Shown here: positions 32,595 through 40,563 of the stretch, piece by piece
How positions within the stretch are numbered: position 1 is the stretch's first letter
Layout: each line of letters starts with the position of its first letter
Source of the DNA: CAZYAK01 sp964403335
GTDB taxonomy: Bacteria; Patescibacteriota; Gracilibacteria; Peribacterales; Peribacteraceae
NCBI GenBank assembly: GCA_964403335.1
Contig: CAYOFI010000005.1
Coordinates: 25,446 to 89,445 of the forward strand
Length of the DNA stretch: 64,000 nucleotides
Reading direction: 5' to 3'
Program-made: the position numbers and the translations under genes
Notes under the pieces: model-generated
Told to the model about the DNA's origin: nothing
Databases searched by the model: none
What the model saw: only the letters and a program-made list of their open reading frames with translations

Positions 32595-33982
32595 CCCTGC
32601 CCGCATCGGCTACAACTGATCCGCTGTCCTTTGCCGAGAAGGCGAAGGCTGCGGGAGCGGATGTGCTGGAGATCCGCGGGGATCTGACACCGGATATGCA
32701 GACATTTGAATCGCCGTTGCCGATTCTATGGTCTCCCAGAGGCTCTCAGAAAATTTTCAAAAGCGCATATGTCGATATCGAATTGCACGAGCTTCCTCTC
32801 CCCCTAACCCCCTCTCCACGGGAGAGGGGGAATGACAGTGCGCAATCTCCCCTTCCTCCCGTGGAGGAAGGGGCCGGGGGATGGAGGACCGTCCGCAGTT
32901 TCCATGACTACGAGAAGACTCCGGAAGATCTGCAGTCCATTGTCGACCAACTCCTCGCCACCAAACCCGACATCCTCAAAATCGCGACAATGATTCGATC
33001 CTATGATGATGCGCGACGATTGCTCGCACTCCATGATCATCTGCCCTCCTCGCAAAAACGCGTGATCTTGGGCATGGGCCCGAAGGCGCATCTGGTCCGC
33101 CTTCTGTCGCCGATCAAAAATGCTCTGACATACACATTCATCGACAACCGAGACGAGGCTGCACCCGGGCAGATCAGCATCGATGTCTACAGAGACATGC
33201 TCCATGTCCGTGAGCCGAAGATCTTCGGATTGCTGGGAGGTCCGCAGATCGCATCGAGTTTCAGCCCCCTCATTCACCGCACACTCTGCCGCCGCCATGC
33301 CATCGACGCTGTGTATGCACTCTTCCCGACAGAAGATCTGCAGGATGCCTGGAAGAATCTGACGATGATGCATGCGCAGGGATTCTCCGTCACCGCACCC
33401 TGGAAACAGGACATCATTCCCCTGCTCGATAAGCTGGATCCCCTCGCACTTGAGTTGGGATCGGTGAATACCGTCCTGAGGCAGAAAGACAAATGGGTGG
33501 GGTACAACACCGATGTCATCGGTCTGGTGGAAGCGTATGAATTCGCGAACCGGAATATCGCCATAGTCGGATCAGGCGGCGTCGTCCCGTCGGTGATAGC
33601 GGCAGCACGCCAGGCAGAAGCAAACAATATTGTCGTGTATGCGCGGAATGCGGAAGCGCGGGAAGCGATCGCGGATCGGTTTGAGATTGATACGGCTGAT
33701 ATTGAAGCACTGACAACATCAAGCCCCGACACGATCGTGTGGGCGGCATCGGGCGATCCGGACATCGAACTGCCCGGGGCGCCGGAAAACGGACAGGCAA
33801 TCGACCTGCGTTACGGTACACTCACCCCCTTCATGGAGGCCTCCACGGAGAGGGGGTACGAGACGCACAACGGTTTGCCCATGTTGATCCATCAAGCTCT
33901 GTCACAATTCCGCCTCTTCACGGGTATCGAACCCACTCAGCAGGATCTTTCTATGCTTTTCTCTCTCTTGCGCAAAGGCTAA
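32582..33982 (+). CDS. aroD-aroE: Fused type I 3-dehydroquinate dehydratase - shikimate dehydrogenase
   Basis: 466 residues, combining steps 3 and 4 of the shikimate pathway. The dehydratase half has EIRGDL, YVDIELHE, RSFHDYEKTP (catalytic His) and PDILKIATM (Schiff-base Lys). The dehydrogenase half (about 210-466) has LLGGPQIASSFSPLIHRTL, GFSVTAPWKQDI (catalytic Lys), VGYNTDVIGL (catalytic Asp), an NADP-binding IVGSGGVVPSVIAA and GLPMLIHQAL. Residues about 71-101 between DIELHE and RTVRSF are a Pro/Arg/Gly-rich insertion encoded by a palindromic CT/GA-rich element. The AroD-AroE order is the same as in plant bifunctional enzymes. Confidence 0.92.
   Translation: MFVVTLPASATTDPLSFAEKAKAAGADVLEIRGDLTPDMQTFESPLPILWSPRGSQKIFKSAYVDIELHELPLPLTPSPRERGNDSAQSPLPPVEEGAGGWRTVRSFHDYEKTPEDLQSIVDQLLATKPDILKIATMIRSYDDARRLLALHDHLPSSQKRVILGMGPKAHLVRLLSPIKNALTYTFIDNRDEAAPGQISIDVYRDMLHVREPKIFGLLGGPQIASSFSPLIHRTLCRRHAIDAVYALFPTEDLQDAWKNLTMMHAQGFSVTAPWKQDIIPLLDKLDPLALELGSVNTVLRQKDKWVGYNTDVIGLVEAYEFANRNIAIVGSGGVVPSVIAAARQAEANNIVVYARNAEAREAIADRFEIDTADIEALTTSSPDTIVWAASGDPDIELPGAPENGQAIDLRYGTLTPFMEASTERGYETHNGLPMLIHQALSQFRLFTGIEPTQQDLSMLFSLLRKG
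32793..32885. repeat. CT/GA-rich palindromic element inserted in frame in aroD
   Basis: Two hairpins side by side: CCCCCTCTCCACGGGAGAGGGGG-like (about 32808-32831) and CCCCTTCCTCCCGTGGAGGAAGGGG-like (about 32848-32873). The frame stays open through both. Confidence 0.75.
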
Positions 33983-34042
33983 GGAATAAGGCTAAGGCTA
34001 AGAAAAATGGAAATCTTAGCCTTACTCCTTAGCCTTAGCCTT
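33975..34042. repeat. Stem-loop of tandem GGCTAAG units (copy E)
   Basis: Left arm AAGGCTAAGGAATAAGGC, then TAAGGCTAAG. Right arm CTTAGCCTTACTCC, then TTAGCCTTAGCCTT. It begins within the aroDE stop region and ends 40 bp before the aroC ATG. Confidence 0.85.
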
Positions 34043-34081
34043 CCGCGACTTTCCCTTCTCTTCCACCCTCTCCCTACTCCC

Positions 34082-35074
34082 ATGTCCTCCAACTCCTTCG
34101 GCGACCTACTCCGCATCACCACCTTCGGCGAATCGCACGGCCCGGCACTGGGCGTGATCATCGACGGTTGCCCTGCAGGCATCGCACTGAGCATTGAAGA
34201 CTTTCTCCCCGAACTCGCGCGCAGGCGTCCTGGCCAAAGCGCCGTGACCACGGCTCGATCGGAGAGCGACATGCCGGAAATTCTTAGCGGTATCTTCGAG
34301 GGAAAAACGACCGGCATGCCAATCACTGTGATCATTCGGAACCAAAACCAGCGCTCGGAAGACTACGACAAATTGAAGGATACGTTCCGTGCCGGCCACG
34401 CCGATCAAACATACGCCGATAAGTACGGTCATCGCGATCACCGGGGCGGCGGGCGCTCCAGCGGGAGGGAAACTGTGGCGCGCGTGGTGGCGGGAGTCGT
34501 GGCTCGGAAAATTCTCCCGACGACTACGAAGATCATCGGGCACACGGTGAAGATCGGCCGGCACGAAGCCACAGAATTCCATCCGGACACGATCGAGCAG
34601 AATCTTGTGCGGTGCGCGGATCCGGCCGTCGCAAAGCAGATGGAGGCGTACATTCTTGAATTGAAATCTCAGTTCAATTCGACCGGCGGGCTGATCGAAA
34701 TCCGCGTGCAGAATCCGCCCAAATCACTGGGCGATCCCGTCTTCCGGAAACTCAAGGAGCGGTTCGCAGACGCCATCATGAGCATCGGAGCCGTGACAGG
34801 ATTCAGCTACGGCGCCGGCTTCAAGACGGCAGAGATGAAAGGGCTCGACTACATCGCGGACCAAAAGAACTTCGGAGGCATGCTCGGCGGCATCTCGACC
34901 GGAGACGACATTGTCCTGACCGCGAGCATCAAGCCGTCCACATCCGTCGGTGAAGTCGCCAAAACCGGCCGCCACGATCCCTGCATCGTCCCGCGCGTCA
35001 TCCCCGTCGCCGAGGCGATGGTTGCATTGGTGCTGGCTGACTGCCTTTTATTACAACGCGCGTATGAAGGCTAA
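34082..35074 (+). CDS. aroC: Chorismate synthase
   Basis: 330 residues. It makes chorismate from EPSP using reduced FMN. Signatures: LLRITTFGESHGPALGVIIDGCPAG at the N-terminus, RRPGQSAVTTARSESD, RPGHAD-type segment FRAGHADQTYADKYGHRDHRGGGRSSGRETVARV, and GGMLGGISTGDDIVL near the C-terminus. Start taken at MSSNSFGDLLRITTFG; upstream open sequence is repeat-derived. It is flanked on both sides by nearly identical GGCTAAG stem-loops. Confidence 0.95.
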   Translation: MSSNSFGDLLRITTFGESHGPALGVIIDGCPAGIALSIEDFLPELARRRPGQSAVTTARSESDMPEILSGIFEGKTTGMPITVIIRNQNQRSEDYDKLKDTFRAGHADQTYADKYGHRDHRGGGRSSGRETVARVVAGVVARKILPTTTKIIGHTVKIGRHEATEFHPDTIEQNLVRCADPAVAKQMEAYILELKSQFNSTGGLIEIRVQNPPKSLGDPVFRKLKERFADAIMSIGAVTGFSYGAGFKTAEMKGLDYIADQKNFGGMLGGISTGDDIVLTASIKPSTSVGEVAKTGRHDPCIVPRVIPVAEAMVALVLADCLLLQRAYEG

Positions 35075-35134
35075 GGAATAAGGCTAAGGCTAAGAAAAAA
35101 GAGGAAATCTTAGCCTCAATCCTTAGCCTTAGCC
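35067..35134. repeat. Stem-loop of tandem GGCTAAG units (copy F)
   Basis: Almost identical to copy E, including the following CCTTCCGAGACTTTCCCC stretch that leads to the next ATG. The aroC stop codon is inside its first unit. Confidence 0.85.
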
Positions 35135-35175
35135 TTCCGAGACTTTCCCCTCTCTTCCTCCCCCTCCCCACCCCC

Positions 35176-35445
35176 ATGTCTCTCCCCTTCCTCCGCAAAG
35201 AAATCGACGGCATCGACAAGCAAGTACTCGACCTCTTGGCAAAGCGCTTTGTCATCGCCGAACAGATCGGCCATCAGAAAACCACCGTGCAAGACATGGC
35301 GCGCGAAAAAGAACTGCGCCACATCTGGAAAATCCAAGCTGAAGCGCTGAGCCTCTCTCCGACGTTCGCGATGGCGTTGCTCGATTTGATTCTGGGCGAA
35401 TCGCACCGCGTTCAATCCGCCTCCCTTCAGAACCGCATCGCATGA
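35176..35445 (+). CDS. aroQ: Chorismate mutase (AroQ type)
   Basis: 89 residues, a free-standing all-helical mutase that converts chorismate to prephenate. Typical features: LRKEIDGIDKQVLDLLAKRFVIAEQIGHQK with the Arg and Lys that grip the substrate carboxylates, and a C-terminal helix LLDLILGESHRVQ. Its TGA overlaps the pheA ATG as ATGA, linking mutase and dehydratase synthesis. Confidence 0.9.
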   Translation: MSLPFLRKEIDGIDKQVLDLLAKRFVIAEQIGHQKTTVQDMAREKELRHIWKIQAEALSLSPTFAMALLDLILGESHRVQSASLQNRIA

Positions 35446-36227
35446 ACCTCCTCACTCTCGGCCCCGCCGGCACGTTCTCGCATGAAGCTGCGCAAGATCT
35501 GCATCCAGATGCAACAATTACTCTTGCCTCGAACTTCGATGCGCTCTTTGAAGAACTTCAGACATCCGGGGGAATCGGACTCGTGCCTCTGGAAAACAGC
35601 CTGCATGGTCCCGTGGATGAAGTGCTCGATTTGCTGCGGCGCACGGATGTGAAAATCTGGAAGACCGAAGACGTTGCTGTCCGGCATTGCTTTGGAGCGA
35701 TCGACGCGTCGCAGGTGAAACGCATCGCCAGTCACCCACAGGCACTCTCGCAATGCCGCTTGTTTCTGCGCGAACACTATCCGCATGCCGAACACTTCCC
35801 TGTCTCCAGCACGGCCTTTGCGATCGAGCTCGCATTGAAGGACTCGACAATCGGCGCGATCGCATCCGCAAAAGCGATGGATGACCGGAAACTCCCCATT
35901 ATCGACCGGGACATTCAGCCCAAGGGCAACACCACACGCTTCGCGCTTGTCTCGAAAACCGATCCCTTCCCGGATTCTCCGAAAAGTCAGATGAGCGTCG
36001 TGCTCCATGCGCGGGAAGACCGGCCGGGACTCCTGCACGATCTGCTGACTCCGTTCAAAGTCTATGACGTCAGCCTCACGAAAATCGAAAGCCGTCCCAC
36101 CGGGGAAAAACTCGGGGATTACGTTTTTTTTGTGGACTTCGCGGGAACCCGCGATTCGGCGCGCGTGCAGAAAGTTCTGCAAGAGATAGAAGAAATGGCA
36201 GACGTGCGGGTACTTGGGGAATGGTAA
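35442..36227 (+). CDS. pheA: Prephenate dehydratase with ACT domain
   Basis: 261 residues. It converts prephenate to phenylpyruvate. The catalytic part has LTLGPAGTFSHEAA, GIGLVPLENSLHGPVDEVLDLL and the conserved NTTRFALVSK (catalytic Thr and Phe). The C-terminal ACT domain (about 180-258) has REDRPGLLHDLLTPF and LTKIESRPTGEKLGDYVFFVDF, including the ESRP Phe-binding motif. Feedback inhibition by Phe is therefore likely, on top of transcriptional attenuation. Overlaps aroQ by 4 bp. Confidence 0.95.
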   Translation: MNLLTLGPAGTFSHEAAQDLHPDATITLASNFDALFEELQTSGGIGLVPLENSLHGPVDEVLDLLRRTDVKIWKTEDVAVRHCFGAIDASQVKRIASHPQALSQCRLFLREHYPHAEHFPVSSTAFAIELALKDSTIGAIASAKAMDDRKLPIIDRDIQPKGNTTRFALVSKTDPFPDSPKSQMSVVLHAREDRPGLLHDLLTPFKVYDVSLTKIESRPTGEKLGDYVFFVDFAGTRDSARVQKVLQEIEEMADVRVLGEW

Positions 36228-36229
36228 AA

Positions 36230-36327
36230 ATTGAGAATTGAAAATGGAAAATGGAAAATTATGGCACTATTCCCCCACCGGTATTGCTTCCAAAATTTTC
36301 AATTCTCAATTCTCAATTTTCAATTCG
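36230..36327. repeat. AT-rich stem-loop of tandem GAAAATTG-type units (copy G)
   Basis: Left arm TTGAGAATTGAAAATGG, then AAAATGGAAAATT. Right arm AAAATTTTCAATTCTC, then AATTCTCAATTTTCAATT. It fills the pheA-aminotransferase gap. Confidence 0.85.
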
Positions 36328-36332
36328 CCCCC

Positions 36333-37511
36333 ATGCCCTCCTCCTTCCACACCCTCCCTCCCTCCAAACCCGACCCGATCTTCGCGATTGCAGGTGAAGC
36401 GAAAGCTGCGGGGAAGAGTGCGATCGACGGGACAATTGGCGTCTTCTTGAACGAAGAAGGCTCGACGTTTCTCTTCCCGAGTGTGATGAAAGCCGTGAAG
36501 GAAGTCGCTGCGGCGATGCCCGATCGCTCGTTCTCGTACGGAAAATTATTAGGAGTACCTGAATATCGAGAAGCCGTCGGGAAATTGATTTTGGGAGACC
36601 GATGGAATGAATTGGCATCGATTGCATCGACGGGAGGAACGGGAGCTGTGGCATTGAATCTCCGTCTCGCGAAATTGATGGATCCCGACATCACGGTATT
36701 GCTGCCAGTCCCCGCCTGGGCGAACCATCCCCCGCTCTGCCGCGCGGCAAATATGACAACCGTCGAAGTGCCGTACTTCGAAAACGGCCAGCCCTCCATC
36801 CGCGGCATCATTGATGGATTGAATAAGACGACTGGATCCGTAGCCGTCTTGCTCCAAACCGGTTGCCACAATCCCTCCGGACTCGATTTCACCAAAGAAC
36901 AATGGACCGAGCTCTACGAAGCGATGAAGAAACGCGAGGCCATCGCGATTCTCGATTTAGCGTACCAAGGCTTCGGCAGTGAGCCCGAGGACGACGCTGA
37001 ACCGATTCGCATGTGCGTCGACGCCGGCATCACGACGCTCATCGCTTGGTCAGCCAGTAAGAATCATGCCATTTACTGTGAACGGACGGGTCTCGCAGCA
37101 GCGTATGTGCCCGATGCCAAGATGCGCGCGGAAGTGGAGGCGCATTATTCCACGCTGACGCGCGGCATTCATTCCGCGGCAGCATCCGTCGGGCAGCAGA
37201 TCGTGGCGCGGACACAGATGGCCTATCAACAAGAATGGCTGGAAGACATGCGCGGAGCTCGTGCAATTCTCGAACAAAAACGTGACATTCTGAAAAAAGC
37301 CGTTCCGGAATCCATGCGGCAAGTCATCGATGGCCGTGGGATGTTCGCGCTGCTGCCACTGACCCCAAGTCAGATCATGACGCTCAAAACCGAGCACAAA
37401 GTCTTTATGACGAGTGACGGGCGGATCAATATTGCGGGGATTCCGTTGGCGCGGATGGAGGAATTGGGAGAAAAATTAACCAGAATATACCAGGCAAGCT
37501 TGTCACCCTGA
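36333..37511 (+). CDS. Class I aromatic/aspartate-type aminotransferase
   Basis: 392 residues. Fold type I PLP enzyme: DGTIGVFLNEEG, SFSYGKLLGVPEYREAVGKL, TGGTGAVALNLRL, CHNPSGLDFTKEQW, ILDLAYQGFG (PLP-binding Asp and Tyr), WSASKNHAIYCERTGL (PLP Lys) and a C-terminal DGRINIAGIPL (substrate-binding Arg). It belongs to the aspartate/tyrosine aminotransferase group. At the end of the operon it most likely transaminates phenylpyruvate to phenylalanine. The stop codon is supplied by an interspersed palindromic repeat. No tyrA is present in the window. Confidence 0.88.
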   Translation: MPSSFHTLPPSKPDPIFAIAGEAKAAGKSAIDGTIGVFLNEEGSTFLFPSVMKAVKEVAAAMPDRSFSYGKLLGVPEYREAVGKLILGDRWNELASIASTGGTGAVALNLRLAKLMDPDITVLLPVPAWANHPPLCRAANMTTVEVPYFENGQPSIRGIIDGLNKTTGSVAVLLQTGCHNPSGLDFTKEQWTELYEAMKKREAIAILDLAYQGFGSEPEDDAEPIRMCVDAGITTLIAWSASKNHAIYCERTGLAAAYVPDAKMRAEVEAHYSTLTRGIHSAAASVGQQIVARTQMAYQQEWLEDMRGARAILEQKRDILKKAVPESMRQVIDGRGMFALLPLTPSQIMTLKTEHKVFMTSDGRINIAGIPLARMEELGEKLTRIYQASLSP

Positions 37512-37589
37512 GCCTGTCGAAGGGCGACAAGCGGGTTCCTGGTCACCTCACGGGACCGCATGTCGCGGTTCGACAAGCTCACCGTGACA
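37501..37589. repeat. Palindromic TGTCACCCTGAGCCTGTCGAA-type element
   Basis: The left arm starts TGTCACCCTGAGCC (37501-37521). The right arm TTCGACAAGCTCACCGTG (37569 on) is its imperfect inverse, with a smaller hairpin between. The TGA of CCCTGAGCC is the stop codon of the aminotransferase gene. Confidence 0.8.
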
Positions 37590-37614
37590 TGCTTTGCTGT
37601 CCTATACTCTCCCC

Positions 37615-38463
37615 ATGTCCGACCTCATCGACCTCCCCACCGAAGTCCACTCCGTTCTCCGCACATTCGGGCTGAGGCTGGATAAACGGCTGGGCCAGCA
37701 TTTTTTGATCGATCAGGATATTCTTGATGTGATCCTGGATGCGGCGGAGATTGAAGAGACCGATCACATCGTAGAAATCGGGCCCGGCATCGGGATTTTG
37801 ACGCGGGAACTGTTGCGAGACGCGAAGACCGTGACGGCGATCGAGATCGACCCGCGCATGCCGCCGATCCTCCGCAAGTTCGTCGGTAAAGAACACCACG
37901 CCAAACTCCAGATCATCGAAGGCAACGCGCTCCAGGTTCCGCTGCCGGATAAGCCGTACAAGATCGTCGCAAATATCCCTTACCACATCACCTCACCGCT
38001 CTTCCGGCACGCATTCTTACAATCAAAAGTCCGGCCCACGACGATGACGCTCCTCATTCAACGCGAAGTGGCGGAGAAGATTTGCGACACGGAAAACGCC
38101 GGAATGCTGACGATCATCGTCGGATTATTCGGCGAGCCGTCGCTGGAAGTGCAAGTTCCCCCTTCCGCCTTTCTCCCTCCCCCGGAAGTCGATTCCGCAG
38201 TGCTTCACGTGCGATGCTTCGATCAACCGATGGCCGATCTGGAGACGATCGAACAGGTTTTCCGTCTGACCAAAGTCGGCTTCGGACAGAAGCGCAAAAT
38301 GCTTCGGAATTCCTTGGGGTCACTCCCTGAAGGTCCCGACATCATGAAGGCCGTAGGCATTGATCCTACACGGCGGCCGGAGACGCTTAGTGTGCAGGAA
38401 TGGATAGCGATGGCGAAGGCCGTTCCACAGGGACATGGAACGCCAGACAGCGCAGGCGTATGA
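37615..38463 (+). CDS. rsmA: 16S rRNA dimethyladenosine transferase
   Basis: 282 residues. RsmA/KsgA dimethylates two adjacent adenines in the 3' terminal helix of 16S rRNA. Signatures: LDKRLGQHFLID, VEIGPGIGILTREL (SAM-binding motif I), TAIEIDPRM, IEGNALQVPL, VANIPYHITSPLF (catalytic NIPY) and LPPPEVDSAVLHVRC. TATACT ends 6 nt before the ATG, a canonical example of the leaderless arrangement in this window. Confidence 0.95.
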   Translation: MSDLIDLPTEVHSVLRTFGLRLDKRLGQHFLIDQDILDVILDAAEIEETDHIVEIGPGIGILTRELLRDAKTVTAIEIDPRMPPILRKFVGKEHHAKLQIIEGNALQVPLPDKPYKIVANIPYHITSPLFRHAFLQSKVRPTTMTLLIQREVAEKICDTENAGMLTIIVGLFGEPSLEVQVPPSAFLPPPEVDSAVLHVRCFDQPMADLETIEQVFRLTKVGFGQKRKMLRNSLGSLPEGPDIMKAVGIDPTRRPETLSVQEWIAMAKAVPQGHGTPDSAGV

Positions 38464-38541
38464 GCAAAACTCACACTATGCAAAAGTTTCTGTAAAAAAT
38501 GCCGCTGCGGAAGATCGCGATGAAGCGGAGACTTTCCTCCT

Positions 38542-40161
38542 ATGCCTTCACATCGGCTCGCGGCGATCGGGCTTAGTGCTTTTCTGACGGCGATGTTCTT
38601 TCTGCAGTGGTGGCAGATGCCGTCGTATCCGCTGTTACTGTGGATCGGACTCACCATCAGCATCATTCTTAGCCTTAGCCTTAGCCTTCGTCTGCGCCAG
38701 AGCCTCTTTGTCACCCCAGCACTGCTCGGCATCATCATCGCCCTCCTCGCCGTCTCGTATTCGACGCATGTACCTTCGCCCCAGACGATCGATTGGTACT
38801 CCACAGGCAGCGGCGTGACGATGATCGGGATGATTGCGGAGCCGCCGGAGCAGCGCGGGGTGGGATTGCGCTCGATCATCGAGATCCGGTCGGTGCGGAT
38901 CGGGAAGACAAAAGATGTCATCAACGTCCAAGGACGCGTGCTGGTGACCGACCCTGCAGGCTGGCCGCGGTATGACTACGGCGACATCGTCGAAGTATCC
39001 GGTGACCTGGAGAAGCCCGGGCAGATTGAAGACTTCCGGTACGACCATTTTCTGTCACGCTCGAACATCTACGCCGTGATGTATCGAGGAAGAGTGCGGA
39101 TGACGGGAGACAATGACGGCTGGACGGCGTTCCGGATGCTCTACGCCTTCCGAAACTGGATCGCCGAACGCGTGACGGTCTTGTTCCCTGAACCGCACGC
39201 GGCTCTTCTCCTCGGACTGCTTGTGGGCGGGCGACAAGGTATTCCGGAAGATGTCCAAGCAGACTTTAAAACAACAGGGCTCACGCACCTGGTCGCCATC
39301 TCCGGCTACAACATCACGCTGCTTCTGACGATGATCTCGCTCTTCCTCTGTTGGCTTCCGCCCCAGTATCGCTTCCTGCCCGCCGTATTTTTCATCGCCG
39401 CATTCACGCTCCTCACCGGCGCGACGGCTTCCGTCGTCCGCGCGTCCGTGATGGGCGTACTGGGGCTCCTGGCGACCCAAATGGGCCGCACGCGCCTGCC
39501 TCGCCTCACACTCCTGTGGGCCGCGTCCTTGATGCTCCTCATCAATCCCAAACAACTCTGGTACGACCCGGGCTTTCATCTTTCATTCTTAGCCCTCCTC
39601 GGCGTCACGGAAATCTCACCGCTTTTGGAAAAACCTATGCGCTTTCTGCCCGAACACTTCGGCATACGTGATAGCTTGCGACTGACGGTGGCCGCACAGA
39701 TCGCCACGATTCCGTGGTCATTACACCTATTCGGGTCACTCTCCGTCATCGCACCGCTCAGTAACCTTCTTGCGCCGCCCGTCGTCCCCATCGCCATGGC
39801 TTCCGGATTTTTGGGTGTCCTCGGCAGCGCACTGTCGGAATCCTTCGGCCGCCTCATCGGCGTCCCCGCACTCCTCGCATTGGAATGGCTCCTGTTTGCA
39901 ACACACTTCCTCGCCGCCCTGCCCGCCGCAGCCATACAAGGCCTGACGATGAATACGCTGCTCACATCACTCAGCTATGGCGCACTTGTCCTGTGGGTTG
40001 TTCTCCACGAGTGGCGGGCGTCCACACGTACTTCAGCACCGTCTTCCCGTTCACCTTCTCTTCCCGTTCCGGAATCCGGTGCGGAAAGCGAAATGCGTTG
40101 GAGACCACTACCGCGCCCGGCCGCAGCTCACGGTCAAACCGCTGTTCCAGTTTCTCCATGA
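38542..40161 (+). CDS. comEC: ComEC/Rec2-type DNA uptake channel
   Basis: 539 residues. It contains the N-terminal DUF4131/OB-like region and the competence membrane domain (LLLGLLVGGRQGIPEDVQADFKTTGLTHLVAISGYNITLL, typical of ComEC). No C-terminal metallo-beta-lactamase domain is present. Proposed role: passage of single-stranded DNA across the membrane, usual for candidate-phyla bacteria that take up DNA. SLSLSL near residue 45 is encoded by CTTAGC units like those of the GGCTAAG stem-loops. The last 63 codons overlap a methyltransferase gene on the other strand and encode a low-complexity Ser/Pro/Arg tail. Confidence 0.9.
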   Translation: MPSHRLAAIGLSAFLTAMFFLQWWQMPSYPLLLWIGLTISIILSLSLSLRLRQSLFVTPALLGIIIALLAVSYSTHVPSPQTIDWYSTGSGVTMIGMIAEPPEQRGVGLRSIIEIRSVRIGKTKDVINVQGRVLVTDPAGWPRYDYGDIVEVSGDLEKPGQIEDFRYDHFLSRSNIYAVMYRGRVRMTGDNDGWTAFRMLYAFRNWIAERVTVLFPEPHAALLLGLLVGGRQGIPEDVQADFKTTGLTHLVAISGYNITLLLTMISLFLCWLPPQYRFLPAVFFIAAFTLLTGATASVVRASVMGVLGLLATQMGRTRLPRLTLLWAASLMLLINPKQLWYDPGFHLSFLALLGVTEISPLLEKPMRFLPEHFGIRDSLRLTVAAQIATIPWSLHLFGSLSVIAPLSNLLAPPVVPIAMASGFLGVLGSALSESFGRLIGVPALLALEWLLFATHFLAALPAAAIQGLTMNTLLTSLSYGALVLWVVLHEWRASTRTSAPSSRSPSLPVPESGAESEMRWRPLPRPAAAHGQTAVPVSP

Positions 40162-40537
40162 TGCTGGGCATCATGTACAGAAAAACGACATCGACGCCCG
40201 TCAGATCCGCGGTCAGCGCATTTCCCAGCAAGAACTTCACACGACCCGTTCCGCGTGTTCTGAGCCACCCCCACATCCACACCGTCGGCACAAGCTCGAC
40301 GCCGATGGCGCGCACGCCCGGGTGCTTGGTGACCGCCTCCTGCAACAACCGCCCGTCCCCCGCTCCCAAATCGATCGCCGTCTGCCCGTCTTTCAGATCC
40401 GCAAGAGCGACCATCGCCCGCGTCATCGCTCTGCCGGTGGGCACATACGGAACACGGATGATCAAATGCATGATAAATGTCGCTCCAAGCGCGAGAACGA
40501 GAAACAAAAAGAGGAGAAGCAGGGCATTGATGATCAT
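39971..40537 (-). CDS. Membrane-anchored class I SAM-dependent methyltransferase
   Basis: 188 residues. An N-terminal helix (INALLLLFLFLVLALGATFIMHLII) is followed by a Rossmann methyltransferase: QTAIDLGAGDGRLLQEAV (motif I), GVELVPTVW, VKFLLGNALTADL and LRPGAVVVSNAF. The substrate is unknown; related short proteins resemble protein-lysine methyltransferases such as those of the FAM173 type. Its 3' end overlaps the comEC 3' end by 191 bp in antisense. Confidence 0.82.
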   Translation of the reverse strand: MIINALLLLFLFLVLALGATFIMHLIIRVPYVPTGRAMTRAMVALADLKDGQTAIDLGAGDGRLLQEAVTKHPGVRAIGVELVPTVWMWGWLRTRGTGRVKFLLGNALTADLTGVDVVFLYMMPSIMEKLEQRFDRELRPGAVVVSNAFRFPHRIPEREEKVNGKTVLKYVWTPATRGEQPTGQVRHS

Positions 40538-40563
40538 GTGCCGCCAGAATACACTCCTTCCCT

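Noticed and set aside
33825..33860. Palindromic insertion in the aroE part of the fusion
   Set aside because: CCCCCTT...AGAGGGGG looked suspicious, but the encoded residues align with the normal shikimate dehydrogenase segment, so no extra loop exists.
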